Assembly: GCF_001423525.1 (NCBI RefSeq)
Contig: NZ_LMOI01000019.1
Coordinates: 208,538 to 272,537 of the forward strand
DNA: 64,000 nucleotides
From: Arthrobacter sp. Leaf137
GTDB lineage: Bacteria > Actinomycetota > Actinomycetes > Actinomycetales > Micrococcaceae
Direction of reading: 5' to 3'
The translations under genes were made by a program, and so were the position numbers. A model generated the notes under the pieces. That model saw only the letters and a list, made by a program, of their open reading frames with translations. It had not been told where the DNA came from and searched no databases. Numbering within the stretch: position 1 is the stretch's first letter; every line of letters starts with the position of its first letter. Shown here in pieces: positions 43,264 to 53,113 of this stretch.

Positions 43264-45726
43264 CTAAACCGCTACGTCCTGCCCCTCATACTCGTCAAAG
43301 TCGAGGACGTCGTCATCAGCGTCGGTTTCACTTCCAACACTAACCACCTCATCCTTACTCGACTCTGACCACGTGAGCCCTAGCCAATCCTTCAGCTGGC
43401 CGTATACGAGCCGGAGTAGGACCTGAGCTCGCTGGTCCATGAACTCCGACCCTCCCGCGTCCGAGCGTTGCCCAAGTGATTGCAGGTGGGGCAGGTAATG
43501 CGACATCTGCGCGAGCTCCCCTGTGGTTTGAGCAAATGTGAGTCCCGAGTCCTCCAGGATAGATTTGGCTTCCTCGGCTGTCGACGAGCCAAGTGCCGCG
43601 TAGAGCACCTTCTTCTCCTCCCATGGTCGGGAGCTGAGCGAACTGTTGGCAGCCCCGGGAGCAAGGACCAGGTTCCCAAGCCTGTGGACGATGTCCTTTT
43701 CGCTGTAGTACGCCTCATCCCATCCCGCCGTAAACTGCTGCGGAGCAATATGCTCAATTGTGAGGTGGGTTTGATTGGACCAGCCATCCGACGTGAAGCA
43801 GGGTGCCACCCCCGCTTTCCCCTTGATGATAAGACCAGGGTTCTCAGGATCCTCAACGGTGTCGTGGTACGCCGCCAGCAGTAGGAAGCGTGTCAGAGGT
43901 TTGCTAATTGTGTAAAGGGGCAGGGCGGATGCAGCCGCCAAGAACGACGCAACGTTCGGAATTCCGCCATACTTCTTGTCGGTGTTCGACAACCGGGCCG
44001 CGAGTTCCTTCTTCAGGGCTTCCGCGTCCACTGTCGGCTCCGGTTCCAGACGATCGGGGTTGGCCCACTGGCGGGCGAGCGGCCCCATGCCCGTCAGTGA
44101 ATCACCGGCCATGACCGCCCTATACTGGCTGTCAATGTTACCGGTGCCTCGTCGCGTAGCACGCCAAAAGACCGTGAATGCAGTGATGGCCTTGATTGCC
44201 GTTTCAAACTCACGTACCCGTTTGTCCCGCTCCGGTCCTTCTTCTGCGTTTACGGCTTCAGAGTAGAATCGAACGAGTGGCGCTAGAGCAACCGAGTGGT
44301 TGAGAGCGTTCAAGAACGCCAGGCAAAGTTTGACTGTATCCGTCATGGCATGAGCGGGCAGTCCAGCGAGTTGCCGGGGGCTATCTTTTACCGGCTCCCA
44401 TGTAGAGCCAACGAATGTCGCCGTGTCGCTCAGGTGCCGCAGGTACGCAACGCGGTCGCCTTCCGAGTCCTTCTGGCGGTCAAAAGTGTCTTTCATGTAA
44501 ACACGTTGGTCTGGGAGCCGCTTCGAAAGCTTCTTACCAGTCTCCGCAAGTGCGAACGTCACCAGCAGCTCACGGGTGGCATTCTGGAGTTTCTCCCCTA
44601 CACCAAAGCGATCAAGATAGCTCTGGACTGCTTTCATGTGTTCGTGGGCATTGGAGCCCTGGTATTCCTTGATCTTCTCCGCCATGACCACGCGGGGCAA
44701 GAAGGTTTCGAACGCCGTCAGCGGTTCGCCGGTCGTGTTCAATGACTCGAAGATGGTGAAGGCGTAGTCTTCATCCTTGCCCTGCACCACAGTTAGCGCG
44801 ATTCGGTTCAGGACATACGCCGCGAACATGACGAGCCGCATTAGCACGGCCTCAGGCTCTTCGCCGGCGTCCTCAAGCCATTCACACAGATTGGGGTCGA
44901 GCTCATGATTGAACAGCGCCCGCTGGGACTCGATATTGTTGGCCAGGCTCGAGAGCGGCGGCAAGTCCTCGAGCTCCTCAACCTGATTGCAGAGAGCTAG
45001 TTTCGTCAGGGCGTTGCGAATCTCATTGAACCTCTTGATGAGGTCGCCCTCACCCTCACCGACGTCTGCACGCGCCTGCGGCTTGAAGTCCGAGGGCTTT
45101 TCAGTGCGCAACTCTGCGTCCGCCTTCACTGCGTACGTGTAAATAAGGTGGGCGATGGGCGAGTCGTACTGCTTGTTCTTCGCGTCCCTCGCCCACTGAT
45201 CAACGAAGGCGCGAATCAGACGGGGATAGATCGGCGTCGTGCCATAGTTATGCCGCTCACAGAACGCTGTGCTCAGCATCTGCAGGACCTGAATAGTCTC
45301 CGAGTATAAGGCTGCGCGTGCCATATCCGACGAGTCCGGCTCCTTACCTTTGAAAACTTTCCATGAGTGCTGGCGAATTAGGTTGTGGAGGCTCACAGTT
45401 AGCAAGAGCAGGCTTGACAGACGCTGCTGCCCGTCGATCACCGTAAGCACCTTCGACGGCACCTCCGGCTTCACAATCGGATTAACCGTGACATGGTTAA
45501 TGTCGTGGATGGTGATAACCGTTCCGAGAAATGTGAAGCTGTCAGGGGCCTCGCCCAAGTTCTTCAGACCGTGCAGCGTGTCGTCGAGGAGCTTTTCCAC
45601 CTTGTCCTTTCCCCAACCATAGGGGCGCTGGTACGGCGGAAGGTAAAGGCCAAGGCCATTGTCGGAAAGCAGTTCGCGGAGGCTTTTACTCTGCGCCTCG
45701 AAAATCTCTTTGGCCTGGGTGGGCAT
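43264..45726 (-). CDS. sspE: SspE-like phosphorothioate-sensing effector (DUF262 + DUF1524/HNH)
   Basis: 820 aa. N-terminal DUF262: LPPYQRPYGWGKDKVEKLL (QR motif 33-34) and VIDGQQRLSSLLLL (98-102), an NTPase-type pocket. C-terminal DUF1524 with an HNH-type nuclease centre: IEHIAPQQ (Glu658-His659) and HRLGNLVLAPGAANSS (Asn). In the described SspABCD-SspE system, SspE's nucleotide hydrolysis is stimulated by phosphorothioated DNA and the nuclease nicks invading phage DNA. It is 46 bp downstream of sspD, last gene of the operon. ATG 45726 is where homology begins; the frame is open 39 codons further up, overlapping sspD. Confidence 0.88.
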   Translation of the reverse strand: MPTQAKEIFEAQSKSLRELLSDNGLGLYLPPYQRPYGWGKDKVEKLLDDTLHGLKNLGEAPDSFTFLGTVITIHDINHVTVNPIVKPEVPSKVLTVIDGQQRLSSLLLLTVSLHNLIRQHSWKVFKGKEPDSSDMARAALYSETIQVLQMLSTAFCERHNYGTTPIYPRLIRAFVDQWARDAKNKQYDSPIAHLIYTYAVKADAELRTEKPSDFKPQARADVGEGEGDLIKRFNEIRNALTKLALCNQVEELEDLPPLSSLANNIESQRALFNHELDPNLCEWLEDAGEEPEAVLMRLVMFAAYVLNRIALTVVQGKDEDYAFTIFESLNTTGEPLTAFETFLPRVVMAEKIKEYQGSNAHEHMKAVQSYLDRFGVGEKLQNATRELLVTFALAETGKKLSKRLPDQRVYMKDTFDRQKDSEGDRVAYLRHLSDTATFVGSTWEPVKDSPRQLAGLPAHAMTDTVKLCLAFLNALNHSVALAPLVRFYSEAVNAEEGPERDKRVREFETAIKAITAFTVFWRATRRGTGNIDSQYRAVMAGDSLTGMGPLARQWANPDRLEPEPTVDAEALKKELAARLSNTDKKYGGIPNVASFLAAASALPLYTISKPLTRFLLLAAYHDTVEDPENPGLIIKGKAGVAPCFTSDGWSNQTHLTIEHIAPQQFTAGWDEAYYSEKDIVHRLGNLVLAPGAANSSLSSRPWEEKKVLYAALGSSTAEEAKSILEDSGLTFAQTTGELAQMSHYLPHLQSLGQRSDAGGSEFMDQRAQVLLRLVYGQLKDWLGLTWSESSKDEVVSVGSETDADDDVLDFDEYEGQDVAV

Positions 45727-45772
45727 GCTTGTCTTTCTGTTATTGGAACGGAAACATCGAGATGGAGTCTGC

Positions 45773-46639
45773 CTAAATATGGCAGACCATGCAAGCGTCG
45801 TCGCCACCATCCTCGGCCAGGACGTCATCAAGTACATCAACAAGCGGCAGGTTTATGCGACGGCTCGCAGCCCTTTTCATAGCGGCAGCGTGCTTCTCTT
45901 TGATCTCGTCGGCCCGCTCGCGAAGTTCAGGCAGGGTTTCCCCCTGTGACCACGTGTATTGCCGGCCTTTCATCGCTGTGTCTTCGAAGCCTTGCTTGTT
46001 CTCATAGGCTATTGCCTCTTCAAATAATTCGGGATGACGCTCTGAGAGTCCAATCCATTCAGACTTGCGCTGGAAGAAGCAAAATGAGCACCCACTACGC
46101 GTACGCCACTCGTAGTACTCCGGCAGCCCGACGCCAGCGTCATCAAGAATTTTGAAGACCTGTTCCTTGGTAATCCCGTCTTCCTTAAAAGGAAAAACGG
46201 GACGGATCGTCGACTTTGTACTGATGTACCCGCTGCGATTCTCGTCCGCTCGAATTCCGATGTAGGTATAAGTCCGGGAATCGCCAAGCCAAGCCTCGAG
46301 CGGTTTTATTTTCAGCATCTTGGTGCACCAACGCATCTGGGGACTGGGGAGCGCACCTCCGTATACCTGCAACCAGTGATCGAAGCCGCGCTCGGAGTTG
46401 AGCCGCGCAATGGGTTTGCCGAGAACAGCCTCCAGGGCTGATAGGTACTCGTAGGTCTCCGGCAACTCAGCGCCAGTGTCGGTGAAGAAGTACTCCAGGT
46501 TTGGAATCCGGTCCTTGAGGTAAATTGCGAGCGCGGCGCTGTCCTTACCGCCGCTGATACCCAGAACATGGCGAGCACCAACATCAGCCGTCGCCTCGTT
46601 GACCGTAACGCTTGTTATGTTGAGCTTGTCAGTTGCCAC
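45773..46639 (-). CDS. sspD: SspD-like ATP pyrophosphatase (PAPS-reductase family)
   Basis: 288 aa. The PP-loop GISGGKDSAAL (29-34) binds ATP; cysteines in RWCTKMLKIKPLE and the CSFCFFQRKSEW motif match DndC/SspD proteins, which adenylate the DNA backbone phosphate and carry an Fe-S cluster. It uses sulfur delivered by the cysteine desulfurase. GTG 46639 is chosen (AGGAAGG about seven bases upstream), overlapping the sspC stop by 11 bp; the frame is open to 46687. Confidence 0.87.
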   Translation of the reverse strand: MATDKLNITSVTVNEATADVGARHVLGISGGKDSAALAIYLKDRIPNLEYFFTDTGAELPETYEYLSALEAVLGKPIARLNSERGFDHWLQVYGGALPSPQMRWCTKMLKIKPLEAWLGDSRTYTYIGIRADENRSGYISTKSTIRPVFPFKEDGITKEQVFKILDDAGVGLPEYYEWRTRSGCSFCFFQRKSEWIGLSERHPELFEEAIAYENKQGFEDTAMKGRQYTWSQGETLPELRERADEIKEKHAAAMKRAASRRINLPLVDVLDDVLAEDGGDDACMVCHI

Positions 46640-49600
46640 TCCGAGCCTTCCTGTCGGGCGCCTCGTCGGCGCCGTGATCCAAACCAATTTCTAACTCTGG
46701 TGTGCTTCGAAGAACTCGTTCGACGAGGAGCGCCGTTAGGCCGTCTCGTCCGTGTGGTCCTCCTACGAGCGCCTCCGCTCGCGCCAATACTTCTTCGACA
46801 AGACCGGTGAGAGCTCCGGCTGTGCCGTTGTCATAGAACACGACGCGGCTCTTCTCGTCGCCTTCGGGGGTGGTGAACGACAAGCGTCTCGCTGTGAACG
46901 GACCCTCCTTCGAGCTGGCCTTTGCGTCGAAATGCAATGCCTCAACTCGATGAAAAGCAGCGACTGTCTCGGTCAAGAGAGAGCGGAATCGTGTGCGATC
47001 ATCGTCAAGCCAGAGTTCCACGGACTTGCCCGTGAGCGTCAACCCCATACGACCCAACCAGCCGGCGTCATCCGGTGACTCGTCCGCGGCATTGAAGATG
47101 AAGGCCTGCAGTTTTGGGTTGAGCACCCGCCCTTCCAGTGGCTCAGAACGGACCTGCAGGGCTTTCCGCAACGCGGGTACGTCCGCCGGTCGATCGAAAG
47201 CAGCAGCCAGAAGGTCTCGAATCTCCAGCAACTGCCGCTCGTAGGCACCCCGCAGCTCCTCGAGCGAGGTCTGAAGCGCCTCTCCGAACTCCGCAATGGC
47301 GTCCGGTGTTGGGCTCTGCCACCCCTCGCCTTCGAACCCACACGCCGCCGGTAACTCGACGAGCAACAACCGGTCGGGTTCGCGTGCGTCCAGCAGAGCT
47401 GACCGCACCGCCAGTGCCCGCTTCGACAGACTGCTGGTGCGTTTAGTGTAAGTAGGCATGCTCCGCACGAGGTTGAGGAGCGGGGCGGCGACGGCAAGCA
47501 CGGTCTCATTTCGGAGGCTTCGGGCCGACACCGGACGCAGGCCACCGACGCCGAGGGAGGCAGTCGCCGTTGAGATAGCGTAGAGAATGTTCACCCGATT
47601 GCCCTGCGTACTAAACGATTTGAGAGCAAAACGCTGCGGCGCCTTTACGAGGCGCTCGACTAGGTCAGCAGTGAGGTTCGGCTGGAAGGAGCCATCTTCA
47701 TAGATGGCCACGTCGTCATTGCGCTGCAGCAGGTAGGCCACGAGAAGGACTGGAATCGGGCCCTCCTTCAACCCGATAGGAGGCGCCATCAAGCGCCTAT
47801 ACAGGTGGTCAACTGTCACTGGGGAGTCGCTCGCAGCATCAATGAACTGCGCAATCGAACCCCACACGTGTTGGAGTGAGCCGTTGAAGCCCGGCCTGCC
47901 GAATGCCCAGCCAGCCTCGCGCTCGGAGTGCAACCCAGTGTGCCTGAGTACGGCCTCATACATAGCACGTTCTGGCCCGTACCCTTCGAGACCGAGCCGC
48001 TCGTCGTCGCCATGCTCGATCATGGCCTCGATCAACTCACGGCGAGCCCTCGCGCCTTGGCTGGTCAGCTCCCGTCGACCGATCATTTCATTGCGAATGT
48101 GGGGGCTCTGGTCGTATGCGTGGTCGCAGACGTCGGAAAGGAGGCGCGAAAGTCCATGCGGGCAGGGCAACGGTTCGCCGGTGCCGTTGTGCGTGATGAC
48201 ACGAAACTCGACGCCGTCCGCTCCAGGACGGAAGGCATCCGCCAACGCCCCTGAGAGCCGATTTCGCGCGTCGGCAACGCGGTCCTGGAGCTCCCGTCGG
48301 GCGACGTAGTCGTCCATCACTTCCTGCTGATCCAGAACGGAGAGCGCGGCTGCCACTTCAATGGCGGCGTTCCTCACGCGGTCAGCGTGCACACTGGTGA
48401 CTAAAACCGTCGGACGCGGATCGGAGCTAACTCCCAGGCGAGCCGCAGATGCAGCCGTTCCAAGGTGATACACAACGACACCGTCTGCTGGGTTGTCCTT
48501 CGACAACACCGGCATGGAACGAGACCCGTCGTCCGTGTAACTTACAGAGAAATAGCGCAGCATGCCCACATGCTGGCTGTGCCTTGCCGCAATTATTGGG
48601 GTGTCAGAGTGGAGGCGGGCCAGCAATTCAGCTGCGTTGATACTACGTAGTTGCTCACGCGCATCGGCCACGCGCCCACGCAGATCAACATCACTTCCTT
48701 GCCACAACCGATACTCGTCAGCGAATGATCTGAAGGTTATGAAACCGCGGCTCTCCAGATCATCCAGGCGAGTTCGCCACAACGGATGAGACGGCCCCGA
48801 AGGATCGCTAAGCGCGAAGGAGACCAAGTCTGGCGATGCGCGCAGCCCAAGTGCGCTACCCATTAGGTTGAGAAGGCCGATGGTCTTTAATACCGCAATA
48901 TCCTGCTCATCCAAGTTCGCTGCTTCACGCACGCGTTCATGAATCTCGCGCCAACGGCTCCCGCCGATACTGAGTGCCATAGCCTGACCAGAACCTGCAA
49001 AAAAGTCGAACAGGTCACTGATTGCGATAGCCGGAAGGGGCTCCGATTCCACTGGAATTGGCTGAGACTCAAGGAAGTTCCTAGCCGTTCCGGGTTCGGA
49101 GCTGGCGAGGAAAGTGAAGAGGGTCCGACCATGCTGACCGAGCTGACCGCACAGTTCAGGCAACGCCAGCAGCGCGATCGGGTGCAGCGGATAGCATCGC
49201 ATCACGGTGTCTGCGCCGCCAGGAAGATGATTGGCGATGCCTACCTCCCGAGCAGAAGCGAATGACGCTTCAGCCCATTCGCGACGACGGCTGGCGAGCG
49301 ACGGTGAGAGAGCGCTGCCATCCAAGGCACCCGCTACTAGGCGGAGCGATTGCTCAGCGGACTCGAGAAACGAGACGTCCTCGAAGCGCCCCTGCACTTT
49401 CCCCCATTCACGTCGCTGCTGAGCAGACGCTTGACGGACGTAGTCATCGAATGCGAGATGCTGCAGCGTAAAGGTGAAGATCGGGGCTGCACGTTCACCG
49501 GTCGCCTGCTCGGCGAGCTCCTGAAGAACAAAGAGGTCAGCCGATGCATCAGAGTCCGCAGTTGCCCGGGAGGCGAAATGTTCCAATGTCTTACCAAATT

Positions 49601-50165
49601 CATCGAGCACAAGAAGCAGAGGTGCCGCCTCGGCAATAACACGAGCGGCGGCCGCAATTGCGCGGGCCGACTTCGACTCGTGTGCTGAGGCCAGCGCCTC
49701 GGAAACACCATTTGGCTTGCGCTTGGGCCACCGAGCCTGCGTTCCCTTGGTGAGGGCACGCAGTAGGCTGTCAGCCAAAGGCTCCTTTTGACAAGTGATC
49801 GTCGCCAGGACAAAGCCATCGGCGGCGCCTACGGTCGAACGCTCCTCGATTAGCGCCCGGAATAAAGCCTCGTCGGCATCGCGCAGAGAATACTCAGCGG
49901 TATCCCGCAAAACACCAGCAGGGCCAAGTAGCGTTCGCAAGAACAGTGCAAACGAGCTCTTGCCCGCCCCGTAGGGTCCAGTAAGTGACCAGGACCGCCC
50001 GGCGGCTGAGTCACCCATTGAATGCACGAGACGACGAAGAACTTCAAGGGCGCGGCTCGTCGGAATGTAATGCCCAGCCTGCTCCTGGTGAGCCTCCAAG
50101 TTTGCAGCTCGAAGGTAGCGTTCCTTGGGTCGGATTTGGTCGCCCAGCATCAATTCGGCGCTCAT
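46629..50165 (-). CDS. sspC: SspC-like large P-loop ATPase
   Basis: 1178 aa. Walker A GPYGAGKSSFALFL (63-70) and Walker B LLLVLDEFGKTLEHF (183-189) are intact; the remaining 900 residues are mixed helical with no membrane segment and no other motif I can name. Position between the DUF4007 gene and the PP-loop gene, in the order of sspABCD, identifies it as SspC, an ATPase thought to support DNA modification. Large ATPases of this type also occur in BREX-like systems, but their partners are absent. It overlaps sspB by 4 bp. Confidence 0.82.
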   Translation of the reverse strand: MSAELMLGDQIRPKERYLRAANLEAHQEQAGHYIPTSRALEVLRRLVHSMGDSAAGRSWSLTGPYGAGKSSFALFLRTLLGPAGVLRDTAEYSLRDADEALFRALIEERSTVGAADGFVLATITCQKEPLADSLLRALTKGTQARWPKRKPNGVSEALASAHESKSARAIAAAARVIAEAAPLLLVLDEFGKTLEHFASRATADSDASADLFVLQELAEQATGERAAPIFTFTLQHLAFDDYVRQASAQQRREWGKVQGRFEDVSFLESAEQSLRLVAGALDGSALSPSLASRRREWAEASFASAREVGIANHLPGGADTVMRCYPLHPIALLALPELCGQLGQHGRTLFTFLASSEPGTARNFLESQPIPVESEPLPAIAISDLFDFFAGSGQAMALSIGGSRWREIHERVREAANLDEQDIAVLKTIGLLNLMGSALGLRASPDLVSFALSDPSGPSHPLWRTRLDDLESRGFITFRSFADEYRLWQGSDVDLRGRVADAREQLRSINAAELLARLHSDTPIIAARHSQHVGMLRYFSVSYTDDGSRSMPVLSKDNPADGVVVYHLGTAASAARLGVSSDPRPTVLVTSVHADRVRNAAIEVAAALSVLDQQEVMDDYVARRELQDRVADARNRLSGALADAFRPGADGVEFRVITHNGTGEPLPCPHGLSRLLSDVCDHAYDQSPHIRNEMIGRRELTSQGARARRELIEAMIEHGDDERLGLEGYGPERAMYEAVLRHTGLHSEREAGWAFGRPGFNGSLQHVWGSIAQFIDAASDSPVTVDHLYRRLMAPPIGLKEGPIPVLLVAYLLQRNDDVAIYEDGSFQPNLTADLVERLVKAPQRFALKSFSTQGNRVNILYAISTATASLGVGGLRPVSARSLRNETVLAVAAPLLNLVRSMPTYTKRTSSLSKRALAVRSALLDAREPDRLLLVELPAACGFEGEGWQSPTPDAIAEFGEALQTSLEELRGAYERQLLEIRDLLAAAFDRPADVPALRKALQVRSEPLEGRVLNPKLQAFIFNAADESPDDAGWLGRMGLTLTGKSVELWLDDDRTRFRSLLTETVAAFHRVEALHFDAKASSKEGPFTARRLSFTTPEGDEKSRVVFYDNGTAGALTGLVEEVLARAEALVGGPHGRDGLTALLVERVLRSTPELEIGLDHGADEAPDRKARSGN

Positions 50166-51112
50166 GCTGCCTGCTCCCGGTTCGCTTGATAGTAATTGTT
50201 GATGATTTGGTCACGAAGTGACTCGACGTCCCCGTCGACAATGAGCTGTCTGAGGCCCGCGGGCTCAGCCACACGCATCTGCGGCACCGACTTCACCGCC
50301 TCTATGAGGATGTCGTAGAGGTTGCTCTCGGTCAGTCTGAATGCCCGCCCAGGAGCACCCGGGTCACTGGCCAGGCGAGCCACACTTATCGTGCGCTCCT
50401 TCGCGCCGACTGTGGTCAAAAAATCGAGACATGCATATGCAACGATGGCTGCTGGAAGGGAGGGCTTGGGGCCGGTAACAAAACGCCAGCTCCTCGCCTC
50501 CCCAGCGGCGGGGGTGATTAGGCCGAGTTGGCGGGTAGGGCAGTCGAGCAGGTCATCCATGCTTTGACGGCCAGTACGCCGCACACCGAATGTGCGCAAC
50601 AGGCAATCGACGTCTTTCTTGACCGACGACTCCATAACGCTCTTCCAGCCGGCGGCAGCCGTTAGCTCGACGACCAGATCGGTCAGCTGGTACTCCTCGA
50701 ACTGCTCGGGTGCAAAGAGATTAAAGGCGGTCCACCAGACGGGCGCCATGCAGGTAGGGCCGAGCAGCTTCCAGTGCAGGAGCCATAGGCTGGCAGGATC
50801 TTCCAACCACGGATCCCAACCATCCTCCGCCAGGAGCTGTAGCCCGAACGCGGAGGGCTGCAGGTATGGCACACGAGGTCTTTTTTCGTTCGGGGTGGTC
50901 TCCAGGATCTTGTACGCCTGGCACCAGTACCGAATGGCATTCACCATATTCTTGCCGACCCCAAGCTCAACCGTGGCGTTGGGCTTCGAGAAAGCCTCCG
51001 GGTCCGCGAGGGCAGCCGTGAATCCCTTTCGCAGCCACCCGAACCGCAGGTGAAAGGTCTCGTGCCGCGCAAAGGCGGGCTCAGCCGCAGCCCCCAGCAA
51101 TGCCCCACTCAT
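50162..51112 (-). CDS. sspB: SspB-like DUF4007 protein (DNA nickase of the ssp system)
   Basis: 316 aa. The N-terminus FARHETFHLRFGWLRKGF and AFSKPNATVELGVGKNMV are the DUF4007 hallmark; then WCQAYKIL, and a C-terminal winged-helix-like region. In the characterised system SspB is a nicking endonuclease essential for phosphorothioation. The nuclease residues are not obvious to me here. Its start overlaps the sspA stop by 4 bp (ATGA) and its stop overlaps sspC. Confidence 0.85.
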   Translation of the reverse strand: MSGALLGAAAEPAFARHETFHLRFGWLRKGFTAALADPEAFSKPNATVELGVGKNMVNAIRYWCQAYKILETTPNEKRPRVPYLQPSAFGLQLLAEDGWDPWLEDPASLWLLHWKLLGPTCMAPVWWTAFNLFAPEQFEEYQLTDLVVELTAAAGWKSVMESSVKKDVDCLLRTFGVRRTGRQSMDDLLDCPTRQLGLITPAAGEARSWRFVTGPKPSLPAAIVAYACLDFLTTVGAKERTISVARLASDPGAPGRAFRLTESNLYDILIEAVKSVPQMRVAEPAGLRQLIVDGDVESLRDQIINNYYQANREQAA

Positions 51113-52296
51113 GATAAATGCCTTTCTATTGGCTTAGGACCCCCAAGCAGGTGGACCAGTTCAAGGTAACCCCGCCCCAACTCTGCAATTGCGGCGTCGA
51201 CGTCCTCGTCGGTTGTATATCGGCTTAGACTCAAGCGAATCGATCGTGCGGCCTCCCACTCGGACACCCCCATAGCCAGAAGAACCGGAGACGGTCCCGG
51301 AGCACCGGCATGACAGGCGCTACCAGTGGACGCTGCTAACCTAGGCAGACGCGCCAATAACGCCTCGGACTCGACACTCTCCGACCAATTGACACCGACT
51401 GCAACATTCAGAATCCCAGGCAGCCGATGAACCGCGTCGACGCCGTGCTCGAAAATGTCGTGCACTGTGTCTTTGAGCCCTCTAAGCAACCGCCCACGCA
51501 AGGCGCGCGTGGCCTCAGCGGCTTCCCACCCTGAGGACAACGCAAGCTCAGCAGCGGCTCCGAAGCCTGCAATGGCTGCCGAGTTAGCGGAGCCGCTCCG
51601 AAGACCCTTCTCTTGGCCTCCGCCCGTGACCTGCGGGCGGATAAGATTTCGGGCCGTCTGGCGCACAATCAACGCCGCGGCGCCCTGCGGCCCGTGCATC
51701 TTGTGTGAACTGACCGTCACCAAGTCGCATTCGTCAAGAACGGAGTGCGTTCCCCAAGCCATGAGCTGACTCGCATCTGCATGGACTAGCGCACCAACCT
51801 CATGGGCTCGCTCAACGATCTTGTCGAGCGGCTGAATGACGCCGGTCTCGTTGTTGGCGGCATGGATCGATACCAAGGCAGTGTTTGACGAAAGGACCTC
51901 TTCCAGCTGAGCTAGGTCGATCTCTCCGGTCTTCCCTACATTCACAATGTGTGAAGTGCCGCGCTCACAGGTGAGGTCTGCAACAGTAGTAAGCACCGAC
52001 GGGTGCTCCGTCACCGACGTGACAATATCGCTCCTAGCGGATCGACGGATCAGTCCCCTTAGCACGAGGTTGTTCGCTTCAGTTGCACTACCGACAAACG
52101 TAACGCCGGCCGGCCCCACCCTCAACAACTCGGCAACGGCCTCCCGGGCATTGTCGAGCAAGGCTGCGGCGGCGAAACCAGCAGCATGCGATGCACCTGC
52201 ATTGCCTGTCCGCTTCAGCGCCCGAACCGTAGCATCCAGGGCTTCAGGAGCGATCGGGGTCGACGCGGCGGCGTCCATATAAATTAGGTCAGCCAT
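51109..52296 (-). CDS. sspA: Cysteine desulfurase (SspA/DndA/IscS-like)
   Basis: 395 aa, class V aminotransferase fold. The PLP lysine is in VSSHKMHGPQGAAAL; the catalytic cysteine is in ASTGSACHAGAPGPSPVL; the N-terminus YMDAAASTPI and HAANNETGVIQPL are typical. It takes sulfur from L-cysteine as a persulfide and passes it to SspD. AGAGGAAG precedes ATG 52296. It is the first gene of the operon and lies 87 bp after the Lsr2-like small gene. Confidence 0.9.
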   Translation of the reverse strand: MADLIYMDAAASTPIAPEALDATVRALKRTGNAGASHAAGFAAAALLDNAREAVAELLRVGPAGVTFVGSATEANNLVLRGLIRRSARSDIVTSVTEHPSVLTTVADLTCERGTSHIVNVGKTGEIDLAQLEEVLSSNTALVSIHAANNETGVIQPLDKIVERAHEVGALVHADASQLMAWGTHSVLDECDLVTVSSHKMHGPQGAAALIVRQTARNLIRPQVTGGGQEKGLRSGSANSAAIAGFGAAAELALSSGWEAAEATRALRGRLLRGLKDTVHDIFEHGVDAVHRLPGILNVAVGVNWSESVESEALLARLPRLAASTGSACHAGAPGPSPVLLAMGVSEWEAARSIRLSLSRYTTDEDVDAAIAELGRGYLELVHLLGGPKPIERHLS

Positions 52297-52383
52297 GTCA
52301 CTTCCTCTGTCCGCTGCGAGCCCCTACTGACTCGCCAATCAAATGCTAAGTTCGTCCACCGACAAAGTCGGTGGACGGCGAAC

Positions 52384-52584
52384 TCAACCGACTTTCAGAC
52401 GAGAAACTGGCAACCGCCGTGCCGCTCCTATGTAGATGTTCAAGGAGGATCTCAACTCAGCCGCATGGGTTGCAGTTAGGTCGATCTCATAGCGCTGTCC
52501 GTCGATTGCGAAGCGCACGGTCTCGTCGGCAGCGGTCGACCCGTCTAGGTCGTCCACGCGAGAAGTCAGTACGGAATTCGCCAC
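52384..52584 (-). CDS. Lsr2 N-terminal (dimerisation) domain only, 66 aa
   Basis: The sequence VDDLDGSTAADETVRFAIDG then YEIDLTATHAAELRSSLN and GAARR is the oligomerisation domain of Lsr2, the actinobacterial H-NS-like xenogeneic silencer. Normal Lsr2 is about 110 aa with a C-terminal DNA-binding domain; here only LPVSRLKVG follows before the stop, so the DNA-binding half is absent. Start is GTG 52584. It is transcribed in the same direction just before sspA. It could act as a dimerisation-only antagonist of chromosomal Lsr2, or be a truncated remnant. Confidence 0.72.
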   Translation of the reverse strand: MANSVLTSRVDDLDGSTAADETVRFAIDGQRYEIDLTATHAAELRSSLNIYIGAARRLPVSRLKVG

Positions 52585-53113
52585 GCCTCAGTATCCCCCG
52601 GCTCTGCGCCTGGGATGAAACCGACACGCGGGCTCAACCTCGTCCAGGAGCAAGACGACGTCCGTTTTTCGTTGACGTTGTGGGTCCCTGCGGCACATCT
52701 GACGGTGACTAATCGGACCGATGTGACCTTTATCATTCGACGTGAGTCAGCGCTATACGGGGTGTAGTTCTGTTAACGAGAGAGACTCTGTGCCAGCTTC
52801 ACTGCAGACTGCCGATTGCGGCTTGCGTCTGTCGCGCGACTGAGAACGTATTTCCTTCGTCCATATCTGCAAAATTCCCTGCGAAAACCGGGTGCATTTC
52901 TCGGATCGTATTCAGAAGCTAGACGAGCATATCCGCGTTAGCAAATTCAATATAGCCTCCTGTAGCCACCCAAGAGCGTCGCCCAAATGAAAAAGACGAT
53001 ACTTCATCCACCGAGCCCAGGGCTACCAATCGATTCATTTGACAACTTACTGACCCAATTTGGCTCCGTCCTCTCTGTTTGGGTGACCCATGCACTTTCT
53101 CTCGGTTATTTAG
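52585..53113. other. 529-base gap upstream of the ssp operon
   Basis: It separates the Lsr2-like/ssp transcription unit from the GTPase gene. The sequence is A/T-richer than its neighbours and presumably holds the ssp promoter on the minus strand. I see no gene or convincing operator. Confidence 0.4.

Noticed and set aside
42904..43267. Two overlapping ~98-residue frames in the convergent gap before sspE
   Set aside because: No ribosome site, no recognisable protein, and mutual antisense overlap.
46629..50165. BREX or DISARM system based on the large ATPase
   Set aside because: No PglX/PglZ, DrmA/B or methyltransferase genes nearby; the partners are those of the ssp system.
45773..52296. 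Classical dndABCDE operon
   Set aside because: There is no DndB, DndD (SMC-like) or DndE homologue; the DUF4007 protein and the DUF262/DUF1524 effector point to ssp instead.
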